Shown here piece after piece: positions 31,338 through 41,750 of a stretch of 64,000 nucleotides of DNA (its first letter is position 1; every line of letters starts with the position of its first letter). This stretch comes from Dipteris shenzhenensis (lineage: Eukaryota > Polypodiophyta > Polypodiopsida > Gleicheniales). The notes under the pieces are model-generated. The model made no database searches. It had not been told where the DNA came from and was given only the letters and a program-made list of their open reading frames with translations. The stretch lies in NCBI GenBank assembly GCA_047967505.1, contig CM106538.1. One strand, 5' to 3'. The position numbers and the translations under genes were made by a program.

Positions 31338-33633
31338 TCATGTTGGATAGTTGGTTCTTACACTAGCCTCCTTTGGGCATTGAACTTTGTATCTAACTTA
31401 GAAAAGGTGCTTGGTGTTAACCAAACCTAGTGCCATTCTCGATGAATATTTCCTCTCTTGTAGTCCTAAGGATGGAGTGCTCACATGCTAGAACAAATGA
31501 CAACATTCACTTGAAGTTCAAGGTTAGCTATGATAGGAGAACTATATGATGATGAGAGAATATCGAGTCACACACACACACTTAAAGAATACACTTAGAA
31601 GAATACAAAGTGCATTACATCAACAAAGTCAAGTACATGAGCAAACAATATCCACTTGTATTGAAACCACTCAAACTATCTCAAGTACAACCAAGCTACC
31701 TCAACTTGCAATGAAAACTCCCTATCCTAGCAAGCTTAGGTCAAAAGAAGAGAACTCGACACATTTCTCTCTTGTTCTCTTCTCTTCCTATTACAAACAT
31801 ATCAACTACCTAACAAAACCACCTTCTAGCACTTGGTGTGCCAACCCACATGTCTTGATTGGTGGTGACACCACAATCTCCTACACCTTTGCTACAAAAT
31901 GGTGTTCAGTTGAGACTCCACTGCTTCCCAGGTTGGCACCCAGTGTCCACACTTAGACCTATAGATCCATGTTAGCCTAACCCAAGGGATAACATGTGCA
32001 CTTTGCATGCTCTCCTTTTTGCCTCATTTCACTATGCACTAGTTTTGTTGCATGCTTTGCATGCTATTCTCTTCTAATGGTTGGTGAGACTTTGTCTCTC
32101 TTCTACATAGTTCTAATGGTGGTTGAAACTCTCTCTCTTCTATGTTGTAAGATTTCAGCAATTTCTTTGCACTTTGCTCTTGTGATGGTGGGTGTACCTT
32201 TGTCTCTCTTCTACATAATACTATGGAAAGGCATGGATGCGTCTGCTCTACTGCTGCAGTGTGTTGCATTCTATTGGCCTCCATGTGCCATTTCCTATGT
32301 TGGTAGATTAAAGTGATTTCCTTTGTGGATGTTGTCCAATCTCATGGACCTAGTCTTCTGTCCCTTTGAATCTCTACATGAAATAAGTTCATTTACATGG
32401 TTCTGTTCGAGGATATATTGAAATGGGTATACATGTTTTTCTCTATCCTGTGAGCTATGGTGAGGGATGTCATTTCACAATTTTATTGAGGGATCTTAGT
32501 TTTTACTACATAGCAAAACTACTCCCAGACAAGAGCTAGTTGCCAAGTGTAAGAATAATGCTTTGGAATCCATTGACGGGCTTTGGTTTAGAAATTTCTT
32601 GACGGATTTGAGTTTCTACTATGTAGAAAAAGCATATTCTTCATCTTTTATTTGGTGAACATGCCTTAATGACTAGTATCAGTGGACAATATGACACTGT
32701 TTTATTTGTGGATAGTATTGACTACATTGAAAGGTTCAATATACCAGGAAGTCGTGAGAGATTTGTGAATATATTGTAGATTTTTAATTGTTTGCAAACT
32801 TTTAAATGGAATTTATAGAAGTTGTTTTCCATTCTTCTAATATTGATGGAGGTGGCAGTATAAAGATTCAATCTTTCACATTTTTATTCTTTGATTTTGT
32901 CCAAAATTTAATTCTAGGACTTAGGAAGTGATGGTACATTTTTGAAAATATTTTTATATTCTTAAGAATGCTTTAGGTCTTATAAGTGGATTTATTCTTT
33001 GTAGTTACACTTTAATTTTCTACCAAATTTAGTTTTTGAATGCTTTTAGTGATGTTTATATAGTTTTGCAAGGTTACGTATGGTTTAAAGTCAATAAATA
33101 TACATTTAAACTTTCATTTTTGTATGCATTTAGTACCAACATTTATATAGTTATAGATGTTTTAAGATGTGAAGTCTTTTCATGTGTGTACCAAAAGTAA
33201 ATATGCATTTACACTTTTATCTCAATACATGCTTATTTTTTCATATTTTATTACTTTAAATTTGTGAAATTTTTAGTTTTTGAATTTATATGTTTATGTT
33301 TATTTATGTACAGATGTTTATATAGTTGCAAATGTTTTTAGATAAAAAAGTTTGTTTTCGAATCTACTTTTTTTGGTAGGAAGTTTAGTTTTTGAAAGAG
33401 GGGGATAGAGCAGCTTGAGAATCGGTTGTGTGTGGAGAAGACAATGGTATGATGTAAAGGATAAATTTCTTTTTGGTATGATGAGAACAAGGTCAATGCC
33501 CTTGTGGAACATGATGATTTCATTTAGTGTGACATTTGTGTTTTAGGTTATTGGGCCAATGCCTTTAATTTATAAATTGTGCATATTTCTTTCTCATAAT
33601 TTGCTTTGTAGCTTTACCTCATGGGAACCTTGT
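31338..33633. other. no confident gene
   Basis: The longest ORF (31546-31956, 136 codons) has no recognisable domain. A diverged motif around TCTCTCTTCTACATA recurs near 32090, 32125 and 32200. The rest is AT-rich. Confidence 0.4.
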
Positions 33634-33891
33634 ACTTTATTCTCAGGGGGTGCACCTACTAATATAGTAGACCCTATGTATAATGTGCATTCAAAGGGTA
33701 TGTAAAAAACCCTTTCCTAAAATAGTTTCATGAATTAAATGACCCCTTTTTCTTTATGAGCTTACGGGTTTTTTTTTATAAATTGCTTTGAAAAACCCAT
33801 CTATAAATTAATTTTTGTAAATTTACCTTAAAGATTTGAATTAGGAAACCCCTTCATTTGAATGCACGTGGTAACTTACATATATGCTATG

Positions 33892-34180
33892 TGTTGGAAC
33901 ACTGAAAGGAAAGAGTGGAGTGGACACAAAATCAGAATACTTGCTTATGGAATGAAGAAAAGAGAGGTCCTTAAGTAGGCACCTCATACAAGGTCACTGA
34001 CATCACTGATGACCTCAAAGCTCCACAATCATCTCCTCAATCTGCTCCTAGATTCACTCAATCATCCTATGTGGCTTTTCCACCACCTAACTGTGCTTGT
34101 GGGCACCTAACTGTGCCTCTAGCACTCACACATAGAAACATAAGGTGTGCCTGAGGCATACACCTTGAGATATCCCAACA
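33892..34180 (-). repeat. TR-GAG 3' LTR
   Basis: 289 bp with TGTTGG and CCAACA ends forming a short inverted repeat. It differs from the right LTR by one G/A near 33918. Confidence 0.93.
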
Positions 34181-34555
34181 AACCCCCCCTCAAGGAAATG
34201 CCTCAGGCTATGTCAAGGATACATCTAGTCTCATAGTTTCTCATGCCATCTCATGGTGGTCAAGGATAAATCTATGGCTAGGTTCTCATGCTAGCAAGGG
34301 TTCCCTTGGGTGTAAGGTAAACAAAAAGGGATACAAACAGTCCTTCCAATGGTTATCTCCCCTGCATGTACATGCACACAATGTCTGCAGGAGGTACCAT
34401 GGAACAAAACATACACATGGCCTACATCATAAGGTGACCAGAGGTGTTTACAAAACACACAAAACACAATAGTTTATTTTCATTCATTTTGGAGGACTAT
34501 CTAGGCTGAGTACCTTGACATAAAAAGAGAGATCTGGAGCATACATAGAGATGAT

Positions 34556-35458
34556 TTAAAATGCATAATCTTCAAAGGATGCCTCATCTTGTGGAGGCTC
34601 ATTCACTGTAAGTAGATTTGCATTTTCTGTCTTTTCTTTGGCTCTGCAAAACTTCTCACTATGGTTATTTTTGCCACAGTGCTTGCATGGATTAACTTTG
34701 AAGCAGTCCTTTGAAAGGTGATTTGTCTTTCCACAGTGATTGCAAGGAGTATACTTGCCCTTTTGGAATTTCATAACATAAGCAGTGTCATTGCCTTTCC
34801 TTAGCTCCATATGCCTTTCTTCTTCTTGGAGAGCTGAGATAATGCCTTCAAGGTTAGGATTGGGAAGATTCTTCAAAGTGCTAACCATGTGATCAAAACT
34901 TTCAGGCATACTCTTAAGTAACACTGCCATAGCATCATCAGGGGTGATAGGAGAGTTGATAGAAGCTAATTGAGTCATAAGACTCCGCATATAGTTGACA
35001 TGAGTAGCTAAAGTAGTATCACTTGCCATCTTTAATTCAAAGAAAGAGATTTTAAGTGATAGTTTAGAGATGTGAGAGCTTGCACCAAAAATCATGTCTA
35101 GCTTCTGCCAAGCTTCCGAAGGAGACTCCAAGTCAGAGATATGATGTATGTAATCATCACCCAAAGCTAAAGCAATTATACCATATGCTTTTTCTTCTCT
35201 TGCTGGATCCCTTGCCGGTCGTGTCAGAGTTGAAGATTGTCCAGCATTGGAGGCCGTAGAAGAAGTGGTAGGAGTAGGTTTGACAAGTCCCCATAAGTTC
35301 TCCCGCATCAATGCAAATTTCACCTTCATTTGCCATGTATGGAAGCCCTTTCCATTGAACTTCTCAAGATTATATATGGTAGCCATGAGAGGGTCTAACC
35401 CAGATATTGGGTAGTGTCTATCTCTCTTACAAGGCAAAAATAACTGAAAGACTTCCAA
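34556..35458 (-). CDS. intact copia-type GAG protein of TR-GAG element
   Basis: 300 codons without interruption. The likely true start is Met 25 (MATIYNLEKFNGKGF), since the preceding residues look like leader. A UBN2/DUF4219 capsid region covers about residues 30-200 (FHTWQMKVKFAL, SPSEAWQKLDMIFG, MPESFDHMVSTLKN). Two zinc knuckles follow: CNHCGKTNHLSKDC near residue 240 and CKHCGKNNHSEKFC near 258. The second ends in a short acidic tail. Gag forms the particle that packages element RNA. Being the only ORF in a young element, it may still be expressed and supply particles to relatives. Confidence 0.9.
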   Translation of the reverse strand: MEVFQLFLPCKRDRHYPISGLDPLMATIYNLEKFNGKGFHTWQMKVKFALMRENLWGLVKPTPTTSSTASNAGQSSTLTRPARDPAREEKAYGIIALALGDDYIHHISDLESPSEAWQKLDMIFGASSHISKLSLKISFFELKMASDTTLATHVNYMRSLMTQLASINSPITPDDAMAVLLKSMPESFDHMVSTLKNLPNPNLEGIISALQEEERHMELRKGNDTAYVMKFQKGKYTPCNHCGKTNHLSKDCFKVNPCKHCGKNNHSEKFCRAKEKTENANLLTVNEPPQDEASFEDYAF

Positions 35459-36229
35459 AATATGAGCACTTGATGTAGCAAATAGTAGTGACTAGATTTC
35501 AAACAATGATGCTTCTTTTTACATGCTTCATAGAAGTGGATGAAATAAACACTTTCCAATCAAAACCAGGTCTAGCAAGTCAAAACAAAATTGAAGCAAC
35601 ACTTGTAGTGAAGTTATTGAAAACTTCAAAAGACCAGAAATGCTAGAGTAGCATTTTATGTAGCATCATTTTCAAAGGCTTGTCAAAACTGTCAAAACTA
35701 GAGAGCTGAACTTGGAGGGCTCATAGCTCACTCTTCAAAGCAAAAGAAAGGGGGCTTTCTAAGGCAAAAGAAAGCTGGTATACCACAGTAGATCCACTGG
35801 GAAGAAGAGGTGAAAAAATGTGTCAGGTCGCCTTCTCCTTCTTCGACAAAGTCGACTGGTTTTTCTCTGTTTTCTCCTTCAATATGCAGCCATTGCTGCT
35901 CAGATTTCAGCACAAGGTATCTCTAGGTATGGAGAAGCTTGCCCTGAAAGGAATTAGACAAAGACAGAGCAGGCGCAGAGAAAACGCAGCAAGAAGATTC
36001 GACGAACTTCATACAATGGCGACCAGCAGAGCTTGTAATTCTTCAATTCCTTGCAGCCCGAAATTTGCCCCAACAAGAGGGATCTCCGGCTGGAAGGGCG
36101 TGGGAAATGGGTGAGAATCGGAGGAGAACAATCTCAAGAAAATTTTTGGAAGAAGAGGGAGAGATGGTGAAGAAGAAGAAGAGGAAGAAGATGATCATGT
36201 GGCAGAAATGGGCTCAAGGAGGATCAAAT
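35459..36229 (-). other. TR-GAG leader region
   Basis: Noncoding 770 bp between gag and the primer-binding site. ORFs such as 35818-36114 on the plus strand are incidental. Confidence 0.6.
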
Positions 36230-36242
36230 GGCTCTGATACCA
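36230..36242 (-). promoter_or_regulatory. TR-GAG primer-binding site
   Basis: The reverse strand reads TGGTATCAGAGCC, directly adjoining the 5' LTR. Confidence 0.93.
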
Positions 36243-36531
36243 TGTTGGAACACTGAAAGGAAAGAGTAGAGTGGACACAAAATCAGAATACTTGCTTATG
36301 GAATGAAGAAAAGAGAGGTCCTTAAGTAGGCACCTCATACAAGGTCACTGACATCACTGATGACCTCAAAGCTCCACAATCATCTCCTCAATCTGCTCCT
36401 AGATTCACTCAATCATCCTATGTGGCTTTTCCACCACCTAACTGTGCTTGTGGGCACCTAACTGTGCCTCTAGCACTCACACATAGAAACATAAGGTGTG
36501 CCTGAGGCATACACCTTGAGATATCCCAACA
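36243..36531 (-). repeat. TR-GAG 5' LTR
   Basis: 289 bp, nearly identical to 33892-34180. Confidence 0.93.
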
Positions 36532-36557
36532 CTATGTGATCCCCTCGAGACTTTATT

Positions 36558-37549
36558 TGATAATGGGGAGAAATAAAAAAGGCTAAAGGGCCATTAGATA
36601 GGCAAAGGGGGATAAAAAACTATCGTTCTCTCAGTAGCAAGTTCCTCTATTGTAGACCAGTGTTGGATTTCTAAAGGGCCTTCCTATTTTGTTATGCCCC
36701 TTCTTGTAGGAGCAGAGGCTCAAAGTTCGAAAGTCCTATCCATGATGTTTTAGTATTATATCACTAAGCTGTAATCAAAAGCATTTTAAAAGACCACTAA
36801 TCAGGTTACAAGGCTAGCATGCTAAGGTCTTGATTTGAGGGATATGAAAGGGGAAACGTATCCCAATCATCAAGTAGTATGATTGGCTTAGGGCATGATG
36901 GTGTAACATTTATGCTAGAAAAACACACCAATGCTTGGGGGATTTAAGAAGGGCATGGGGAGGGTAGCAACCAGGTCATTGTTGATGAGTGCCTTCCAAT
37001 TCTTGGTATTCCTATGATATGTACATGTTGTGTCCCTTGACCTTGGAGTTAAGTATTGGTGACTACTCCTTGCCCTTGGCTTTCACTACTGGTGACTACT
37101 CCCATGGGCAAGATTTTTTGCTCATATAGTGACTTGCAGACTTGCCAATCTTCATGATAGCTACAATGGAAGGTTATGGATAGTCATACCATATATGTAG
37201 TCTAGCATATTGTACTTTAGTGGAATTGATTTATATTTAGGTAGACGTGATTCCCTCATCAAGTGTAGACAAGGCATATAGGGAATAGATATAGACATCA
37301 AGCATCGTGCTCTATCAAGTATGCTGATGTGAGAGCAAAGATGATCTTGAAAAATTATGTGCCTCTAGAAGAGTGGCAATGGATATAGATAAGTTTTGAG
37401 ATGAAATTATGAATACAACATCAATTCTTAATGTGTTTGCAAAGGTTAGTAGGCATAAGTCAACATATGTGGCTTTTGCACATTATTTGAGTAGGTCATG
37501 AGTAAGTTGTTACATATATGTTGCCATCTATTTTTCTACCTCTAATTCA
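36558..37549. other. no gene recognised
   Basis: No sustained coding frame and no LTR that I could pair. It may hold the decayed 5' part of the following gypsy relic. Confidence 0.4.
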
Positions 37550-40221
37550 ATCATTGAAGCAGAAACAACATTTCAAGATCACTTAAGAAGTTGTGCAAGA
37601 GTTCAAGAGGATGGACTCAAAGAGATGAATCTCGGAATAGAACAAGATCCAAAGATGGTGCATGTTAGTGCTTTGTTGGATGAAAATTTTCATGAAAATT
37701 TGAAACACTTGTTGCTAAAATTCAAGGGTGTATCTGCCTGGCATTATACAAACATAAAGGGGATTGCTCTATATTTTTGTCAACATAGGATCAACTTAAG
37801 CAAGGATTTTGTACCAATGATCCAACAAAGATACAGAATGAACCCAAATTATGCTTAGAAGGTGAAGGAAGAAATTGGTAAATTGCTCAAGGTGGGGTTT
37901 ATTTACCCAGTGGGATAAGGTAACATGGCTTTTACCCATAGTCATAGTACCTAAAAAGAATGGTAAACTTAGAGTGTGTGTTGATTATAGAAAGCTAAAT
38001 GCAGCAACAATAACATGTCCTTTTCCATTACCTTTCTATGACACAATGCTTGGTGCTATGGTAAGTCATGAGATGTACCTTTGGTCTGAAGAATGCACCT
38101 CCCACATTTCAGAAGTGGATTCAGGAAGTCTTTGATCCATACTTGACAAATTTTATCAGAATTTTTCTTAATGATTTCTCTGTGTTTGGAAAGAGGGAGG
38201 AGCATTTGCAACATCGCAGATTATGCCTTGAGAGATGCAAAATTGCACGGCTTAGTCTTAATCTAGAGAAGTGTGCTTTTGCAGTTAAGAGGGGTGTTCT
38301 ATTAGGTCATATAATCTCTGAAGAAGGCATGGCGATAGATCCACGGAAGGTGGAAGTTATTCAGAATGCTCCTACACCAAGAACTCTTAAACAGTTTTTC
38401 ACACTTTGTTGGGCAGATAAAATGGCATAGTAGAATTTCGCACTATCTTTCCAATGTTTGTGCACCATTGACAAAACTTACTAGGAATGGAGGAGCTTAT
38501 AAATGGGAGGAGAAACACCAAAAGGCTTTTGTTTTATTGAAGAATATGTTAGTTGTGGCACCAATTCTTAAATCTCCTAACTGGAAGTTACCATTTCATA
38601 TTTTTGTTGATGCTTCGGATGTGGCTGTCGGTGCAGTGTTAACACAAAAATTTGTTAAAAGGTGGTTTCAGCCCATATATTATGCCAGTAAAAGATTGGC
38701 AAAAACAAAGCAGAATGATAGTGTTACTCATAGGGAGGCATTGGGAATGGTTTATGCTCTCAAAAAATTGAGACACTATTTATTGGGGAATAAAGTGATC
38801 TTGCATGTGGATCATCAAGCTCTCATTTATTTGGTAAACAAACCACAGTTGTCTAGAAGGTTGGCTAGATGGATATTAATCCTCCAAGAATATGATTATG
38901 ACATTGTTCATACACGTGGTAAGCAGCATGTTGTTGAGGATTATTTAAGCCAATTGATGAATGGTGAGGCACCTTTGGGAATTCAGGATGATTTACCTGA
39001 TGCACATCTGTATTCTGTCAACCTAGATGGTGGGTAAGATTGGTATGATAGAATGCTTCTTTTTCTGATGGAGGGGATGGTACCTTAGTCACTATCAAGA
39101 GATCAGAGGAAGAAATTCGTGTTGCAAGGTAGACCATTTTTTGTCATAGCTAGAGTTTTGTATAGGATAGCTATTGATCAGATTATTTGAAGATGTGTAC
39201 CAGATCATGAAAGGAAAGCAGTCCTAATGGAAGCACATGCTAGAAATTCAAGAGGTCAATTTTTTGGTGATATTACTGGAAAATAGTTACTGCATGCAAG
39301 TTTGTGGTGGCCTACAGTGTTGAAAGATGCTCACTAATTTGCCAAAACTTGTTTACCATGTCAGAGAGATGGTAGGACAATAGATGCAAATTGGATGCCA
39401 CATCAACCTATCTTACCTTTGGGTCCATTCCAGAAATGGGGACTCAATTTCATTGGTCCAATCAAACCTTTGACTAAGTATACTGGCAACCAATAAGTAT
39501 ATTTTGGTAGCCACCGACTATTGCATGAAGTGGGTAGAGGTAATTGCTTTGTGAGATAATACAATAGCTAGCACAGCTAAGTTTATCTATTACAATATCA
39601 TAACCAGGTTTGATTGTCCAATAGAGAGAGTTTCTGATCAAGGGGTTCATTTCATGAACACGCCTATAAGGTAACTACAAGAATGACACCATTTTGCCTT
39701 GTTTATGGATGTGAAGTGGTAGTCCCAATGGAGTTTATTATACCTAGTCTCTAAATAGCTGAGAATAGATTGTCACTAGAGGAATCAATTAATCATAGGA
39801 TTCAGCAATTGTTGAAGCTGGAGGAAGACAGGGTGGCGAGTTCCTATATTTCAGATGTGATTCAAAAGAGAAGGCAAGCTTGGATAAATAGTAATTCAAG
39901 TTTAAAGTGTTTTCGAAAGGAGATCTAGTATTGATGTTTAATTCTAAGTTAGGTCCTCATCCAAGAAACCTTAAGTTGAGATATAATGGTCCTTACAAAA
40001 TTATGGACGTGTTGGGAGAAGGAACATTTAGATTGGAGGATATGTATGGCAATGCAGTTTTGAAACCGGTGAATGGTTATAGGTTGAAGCTATATTATGC
40101 ACCAACATTATCCATAAATGTTGTGGGAGATGAATCAATGCTTCAAGCTGGAGTGGTAATGGTATATGCAGTGGCTACTTACCAAATTGGAAGGGATTTT
40201 TCTAAATGTTTGAAATTATGA
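37550..40221 (+). pseudogene. Ty3/gypsy pol relic (RT, RNase H, integrase)
   Basis: Order as in gypsy. The RT N-terminus (37625-38080) has ICQHRINLS-like text, IGKLLKVGFIYPV, KKNGKLRVCVDYRKLN. After a deletion comes FGLKNAPPTFQKWIQEVF. The palm segment between HEMY and FGLKNAPP is gone, about 45 residues. An FLNDF stands where Y/FLDDF is expected. The RNase H region to 39037 has FHIFVDASDVAVGAVL, YYASKRLAK and HVDHQALIYL. Integrase from about 39190 has HARNSRGQF and CLPCQRDGR, the core with KWGLNFIGPIKP and VSDQGVHF, then a deletion to YGCEAVVPMEF. The intact 3' end (39907-40221) gives the C-terminal fold. There are many stops and frameshifts. No LTRs are identified. Confidence 0.85.
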
Positions 40222-40522
40222 AAATCCAAAAAGTTTGAGTGCGGAATTCTAAAGGATGCTCCCAGTTAGACCATCTAGCCTTAGAAATTTTGGAGTGCCC
40301 TCCCCACAAAAAGGATCTACAAACTCTAGTGAATTTTTCCAAGTAAGATTTGGAATGATCCCAACAAGACAAATAAAATATAGATATAGGGTAAATGCAA
40401 TGGTTTAGAACCAACCTTCTCCCTACCAGGTTTGCTTGTAATCCTCGATATGTCACCCTCCACCTATGCATGACTCTAAATCTTGCCCTCTCATTTATTC
40501 TTTTTGCTTTGGCCTCTAGCAT
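40202..40522 (-). pseudogene. LINE reverse-transcriptase fragment
   Basis: The reverse-strand frame of 106 codons includes GRRLVLNHCIYPISIFYL, then CWDHSKSYLEKF and CRSFLWGG. This is the region between RT and the C-terminal zinc motif in plant LINE ORF2 proteins. It is truncated on both sides and overlaps the end of the gypsy relic by 20 bp. Confidence 0.6.
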
Positions 40523-41277
40523 GTCTCTGAGACCTTAAGAAGCATGATCACCCACAAAATACAAACTAAGATCATGGAAATAACCAAGACCTCATCAAGT
40601 TAGGCCCTTCGAGGGTCTCGAGGAGGATCAACTATGGGAGGGACTCTGGGCTCTCAACCACCAATCTGATCTTGCCCATTGGCGATGAGTTGCATGTAGA
40701 TCCATTACTCTTGGGTTGGTGGTGTCTTCAATGATTGTGTCAATACTATGTGTGTGTTGGTTCCCTACCCTTTGTTGTTGCTCTTTGGTTTGCCTAAACA
40801 ATTCCCAATGGCTTCATTTTGGTGTGTTCGGTGAGGTGTATGTTGAATGTGGCATTCCGAGGGCATTCCTCATTGGTGGGAGGCCCCATTCTCCATAGAG
40901 ATCCTTTGTGAGAATATTGACACCTTCCCCACCATCCACTATTTTAGGATATTGGCCAAAGTCTTTATGCTCTAGTGGCATGGTTACATTTTATGTCATC
41001 TCCATTTCAAACCAATTGAAAATTCACATAGAGCCTCTTTTTTTAGTGTTTTTGATTGCATTTGATAGCAAAAATGCCTTACCAATCACCTCAACTACCT
41101 TTCCTATAATCTAACAATTAAAAACACTGCAAATCACTCAAAAATACTTCACCACTCCTCTTTTCACTCACACCTTTCCTACACTCCAAAACCAATAGCT
41201 TTTTGTTATTCTACTAAGCATTTTGCAATGGGAAGATAATAAGAGAGACAATGCATGAAAAAGTGTACTTGGCACCC
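40523..41277. other. unassigned
   Basis: Short incidental ORFs only. By position it may include reverse-strand leader of the gypsy LTR to the right. Confidence 0.3.
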
Positions 41278-41298
41278 TCCCCGACAATGGTGCAAAAA
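41278..41298 (-). promoter_or_regulatory. gypsy primer-binding site (tRNA-Asp-like), copy 2
   Basis: The reverse strand reads TTTTGCACCATTGTCGGGGA, next to an LTR end with GACATGTGAGTCA upstream, as in copy 1 at 15593. Confidence 0.5.
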
Positions 41299-41750
41299 AT
41301 GTGTGGTCTTTGGCGATGACTCACATGTCATGGGGATCTAGCCAATACACCGATGAGGTACTCCCTCCAAGCAACTCTGGATGAAGAGCAATGCATGCAA
41401 TGTCATCCCACTAGTGTCACTCTATCAACTCCCGACTTGTTGTAATCATGAATCCATAAGAGAAGAAGGGGGAGTATGGAGGGGGAATGTAGAAGGGAGG
41501 GGGAGTATGCAAGGAGAAGGGAAAGGGGAAGATAACATGGAATTCACAAAAAACATGCAAAGGAAACAAGAAAAAACTTCACAAGATGAAAGAGAGCTTG
41601 TATTCCAATGGAATCCAATGAGAGGATACAACAAGAGAAGACCAAAGTCAACCATTTGGCCTTTTACACATAACTTTTGAAGGAAGGGCCAACCCTCTTC
41701 TTTGTGCCTCTCTCTTCTTCTCCTTTTACAATCATTTTGCGCGCATCTGG
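41299..41750 (-). repeat. gypsy LTR (Athila/Tat-like), copy 2
   Basis: Reverse-complement match to 15130-15589. Shared blocks are GGGTTGGCCCT, AAAGGCCAAATG followed by GACTTTGGTCTTC, AATACAAGCTC and GTTTC near the R region. Divergence is substantial, so this is a separate old insertion rather than the partner LTR of copy 1. Confidence 0.55.

Larger units (their letters stand above)
33892..36531 (-). mobile_element. TR-GAG non-autonomous LTR retrotransposon
   Basis: A 2,640-bp element with a perfect 5-bp duplication CTATG (33887-33891 and 36532-36536). The two 289-bp LTRs differ at one position that I can see, so insertion is very recent. On the reverse strand the order is LTR, primer-binding site, leader, a single gag ORF, polypurine tract (complement of AACCCCCCCTCAAGG at 34181) and LTR. 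No protease, integrase or RT is present, so it must rely on another copia element. Confidence 0.93.
33642..36549 (+). mobile_element. MITE family 1, copy C, split by a TR-GAG insertion
   Basis: Left part 33642-33891, right part 36537-36549, together 263 bp. The outer flanks carry a perfect 8-bp duplication ACTTTATT (33634-33641 and 36550-36557). The left end is CTCAGGGGGTGCAC and the right end CCCCTCGAG, as in copies A and B. The MITE was present before the retrotransposon arrived. Confidence 0.88.
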
